This document shows positions 62,992 to 64,000 of a stretch of DNA of 64,000 nucleotides, piece after piece; positions within the stretch are counted from its first letter, which is position 1; each line of letters begins with the position of its first letter. This DNA is from Bacillota bacterium. Lineage in GTDB: Bacteria > Bacillota > Clostridia > Lachnospirales > Lachnospiraceae. A program made the position numbers and the translations under genes. The notes beneath the pieces are model-generated. The model was not told where the DNA came from, made no database searches, and saw only the letters and a list, made by a program, of their open reading frames with translations. The stretch covers positions 21,052 to 85,051 of the forward strand of contig JAEWYQ010000046.1 in the NCBI GenBank assembly GCA_023395555.1, in the 5' to 3' direction.

Positions 62992-63222
62992 TTAATTTGA
63001 CACACAGTGTGTTCCGTTTTGGAATTGACAAATATTACGCAGATTTCGCTCAATAAACCCTTTTCCAAACTCTTTCGTCAATTCATCTGCCAGATGTTTT
63101 ATTAATCCTTTGCCATACTCAGCACTGTCATTTTCTCCACAAGCAAGGTATATCTGCTCCCAAATTTCCCAATAAGCCTGTACCATAGCAGAATTCACAG
63201 CAGCCTTCGCCTTAGTCTAAGC
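62992..63222 (-). pseudogene. Truncated fragment of a YhcG/DUF1016-type nuclease (N-terminal domain)
   Basis: The reading frame resembles the start of YhcG/PDDEXK-family proteins: AVNSAMVQAYWEIWEQI, YGKGLIKHLADELTKEFGKGF and ERNLRNICQF. The C-terminal nuclease domain is missing: after CQF the match stops and the frame ends within ~10 residues. An in-frame TAG lies close upstream, and there is no good ribosome binding site at the only ATG (63198). It is therefore most likely a remnant. Intact relatives are linked to restriction-modification and mobile elements, which agrees with the fragment lying near a tRNA gene and a small element-like gene. Confidence 0.6.
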
Positions 63223-63544
63223 TGAGATCAAGGTGCAAGTATTATCCTTTATCTTTGAGTATATTCTAACCATACGTATTTATCAACTAGATATTTATCA
63301 AATCAGAATTGAAAACCAGTGTCTTTCATCGTAGCACTGGAATAGTCAGGAATCATCCATCGAAATTAAAACCGAGTATGAATACTTAACTTCAGATACA
63401 AAATACACCCACCCCGAGGTTTTCTCCAAGCTAAGAATCCGGATAAGTAATACGAAATCATACCGATAGGTAAAGATTTAGAACTACTCACAATAAGGAA
63501 TAATAAAAGATGATAAGGACTTTGAGGAAAACATTAAAATTATA
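63223..63544. other. AT-rich gap without a recognisable gene
   Basis: Between the DUF1016 fragment and the tRNA promoter. Low coding potential on both strands; some short segments may be decayed remnants. I see no clear repeat, RNA or protein feature in it. Confidence 0.5.
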
Positions 63545-63573
63545 TTGACAATTACAACAATTCATAGTACTAT
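63545..63573 (+). promoter_or_regulatory. Probable promoter of tRNA-Trp
   Basis: Consensus TTGACA (63545-63550), 17-nt spacer, TACTAT (63568-63573), about 18 nt upstream of the tRNA. Confidence 0.55.
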
Positions 63574-63591
63574 AATAAAGCAATAGAAATT

Positions 63592-63664
63592 AGGGGTATA
63601 GTTCAGCTGGTAGAATAACGGTCTCCAAAACCGCAGGTCGTGGGTTCAAATCCTACTGCCCCTG
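63592..63664 (+). tRNA. tRNA-Trp (anticodon CCA)
   Basis: 73 nt. Acceptor arms AGGGGTA / TGCCCCT with discriminator G; D arm GTTC/GAAT; anticodon loop CTCCAAA with CCA; T arm GTGGG TTCAAAT CCTAC. The anticodon stem ACGGT/ACCGC has an A-C mismatch at the top pair (27-43). No CCA is encoded at the 3' end; the next bases are GAAAAA. It is followed by a hairpin terminator. Confidence 0.9.
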
Positions 63665-63740
63665 GAAAAAAGACATAGCTTTCCGCTAAGTCCATGGTAT
63701 CATAAGGACAATTTAGGGAAAGCAAACTGAATACGGAAAA

Positions 63741-63784
63741 GTGAGGGTGGGAACCGATTTATACCGGTTTCCACCCTCGCTTTA
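63741..63784 (+). terminator. Terminator downstream of tRNA-Trp
   Basis: GAGGGTGG / CCACCCTC stem with inner AACCG/CGGTT pairing, followed by GCTTTATG, about 80 nt past the tRNA. Confidence 0.75.
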
Positions 63785-63913
63785 TGTGCATCTATCAGGC
63801 AGACAGGTGCGGAGAGCATCGCCGTACTAAAAACACTTCTGAATTCACGAAACTTCTAATAGCTTTCAAGGAACTCTTGTGGTATCCTGTGTCACTGATA
63901 GGAGGTGACCAAG

Positions 63914-64000
63914 ATGCAAAACCCATTGGACGAGCTGTACGACCGGTACAATCGCTTTGTCCCTGACGCAGAGATTCAGAAGAAAATTGAAGCATGCCAC
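63914..64000 (+). CDS. Start of a small hypothetical protein (partial, cut by window end)
   Basis: The first 29 codons (opening MQNPLDELYDRYN) of a gene that runs out of the window. A very strong AGGAGGTGA lies just upstream of the ATG, which supports translation. I do not recognise the protein with confidence; short proteins with a similar start occur on integrative elements in related bacteria, from memory. Together with the tRNA gene and DUF1016 remnant, it may mark the edge of an integrated element. Confidence 0.55.
   Translation, partial: MQNPLDELYDRYNRFVPDAEIQKKIEACH

Noticed and set aside
62254..63222. CPBP protease plus DUF1016 fragment as an abortive-infection or defence system
   Set aside because: The DUF1016 gene is truncated and CPBP proteins have many roles; no intact partner was found.
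1..64000. CRISPR array or complete insertion sequence
   Set aside because: No regularly spaced direct repeats and no transposase reading frame were found; all repeats seen are short or palindromic.

Overview
The window looks like chromosome of an endospore-forming, anaerobic Firmicute of the Clostridia, most likely a Lachnospiraceae-type organism. The reasons are: strong AGGAGG ribosome binding sites throughout; an alpha/beta-type small acid-soluble spore protein; two SleC-type spore cortex-lytic proenzymes; AddA/AddB recombination nucleases; a GH94 disaccharide phosphorylase; a sigV-rsiV pair; and a Firmicute-style 6S RNA. GC content is moderate. Species was not determined. Taxonomy and gene names come from recognising protein and RNA motifs, not from a database search.

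Layout. 1-4.8 kb: the start of a response regulator, then a purine cluster on the minus strand (purC, purF, purB), with a 195-bp near-perfect inverted repeat between purC and purF. 4.8-10.9 kb: a GT2/CDP-glycerol transferase fusion, an ArsB/CitT-type anion permease, a lipoprotein and an LCP cell-wall ligase. 11.1-13.5 kb: a two-gene transsulfuration unit on the plus strand. 13.6-18.3 kb: GH94 phosphorylase, Hsp33, a methyltransferase and an orphan IlvD C-terminal fragment. 18.4-23.4 kb: xylulokinase with a promoter/operator, a LysR regulator divergent from a split chromate transporter, and a ROK (XylR/NagC type) repressor. 23.5-33.9 kb: HAD phosphatase, spore protein, and addB-(secreted beta-propeller-like protein)-addA. 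34-39.1 kb: a small membrane protein, an EAL-HDOD protein, a chemoreceptor and an HTH/TPR regulator. 39.1-45 kb: DegV, glutamine-dependent NAD synthetase, 6S RNA and an OmpR-type two-component system. 45-52 kb: Ig-like secreted protein, glyoxalase, Nudix hydrolase, tandem sleC genes, TPP riboswitch plus thiT, and a lipoprotein amidase. 51.8-58 kb: gltD and gltB. 58-62 kb: rsiV-sigV, a DEAD-box helicase and a DUF1456 protein. 62-64 kb: CPBP protease, a YhcG/DUF1016 fragment, tRNA-Trp and the start of a small gene that may belong to an integrated element.

Most of the window is housekeeping metabolism (purines, glutamate, NAD, sulfur amino acids, thiamine uptake) and envelope or spore functions. 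The parts most worth a second look are the tandem cortex-lytic genes, the unknown secreted protein lodged inside addBA, the long inverted repeat in the purine cluster, a repeat hairpin that supplies the stop codon of hslO, a candidate autoregulatory sigV promoter, the xylB operator, and the gene remnants near 18.2 and 63.1 kb. I did not find a CRISPR array, an intact transposase or an obvious new defence system. The claim that an undescribed system is present is therefore not supported beyond the individual leads listed.
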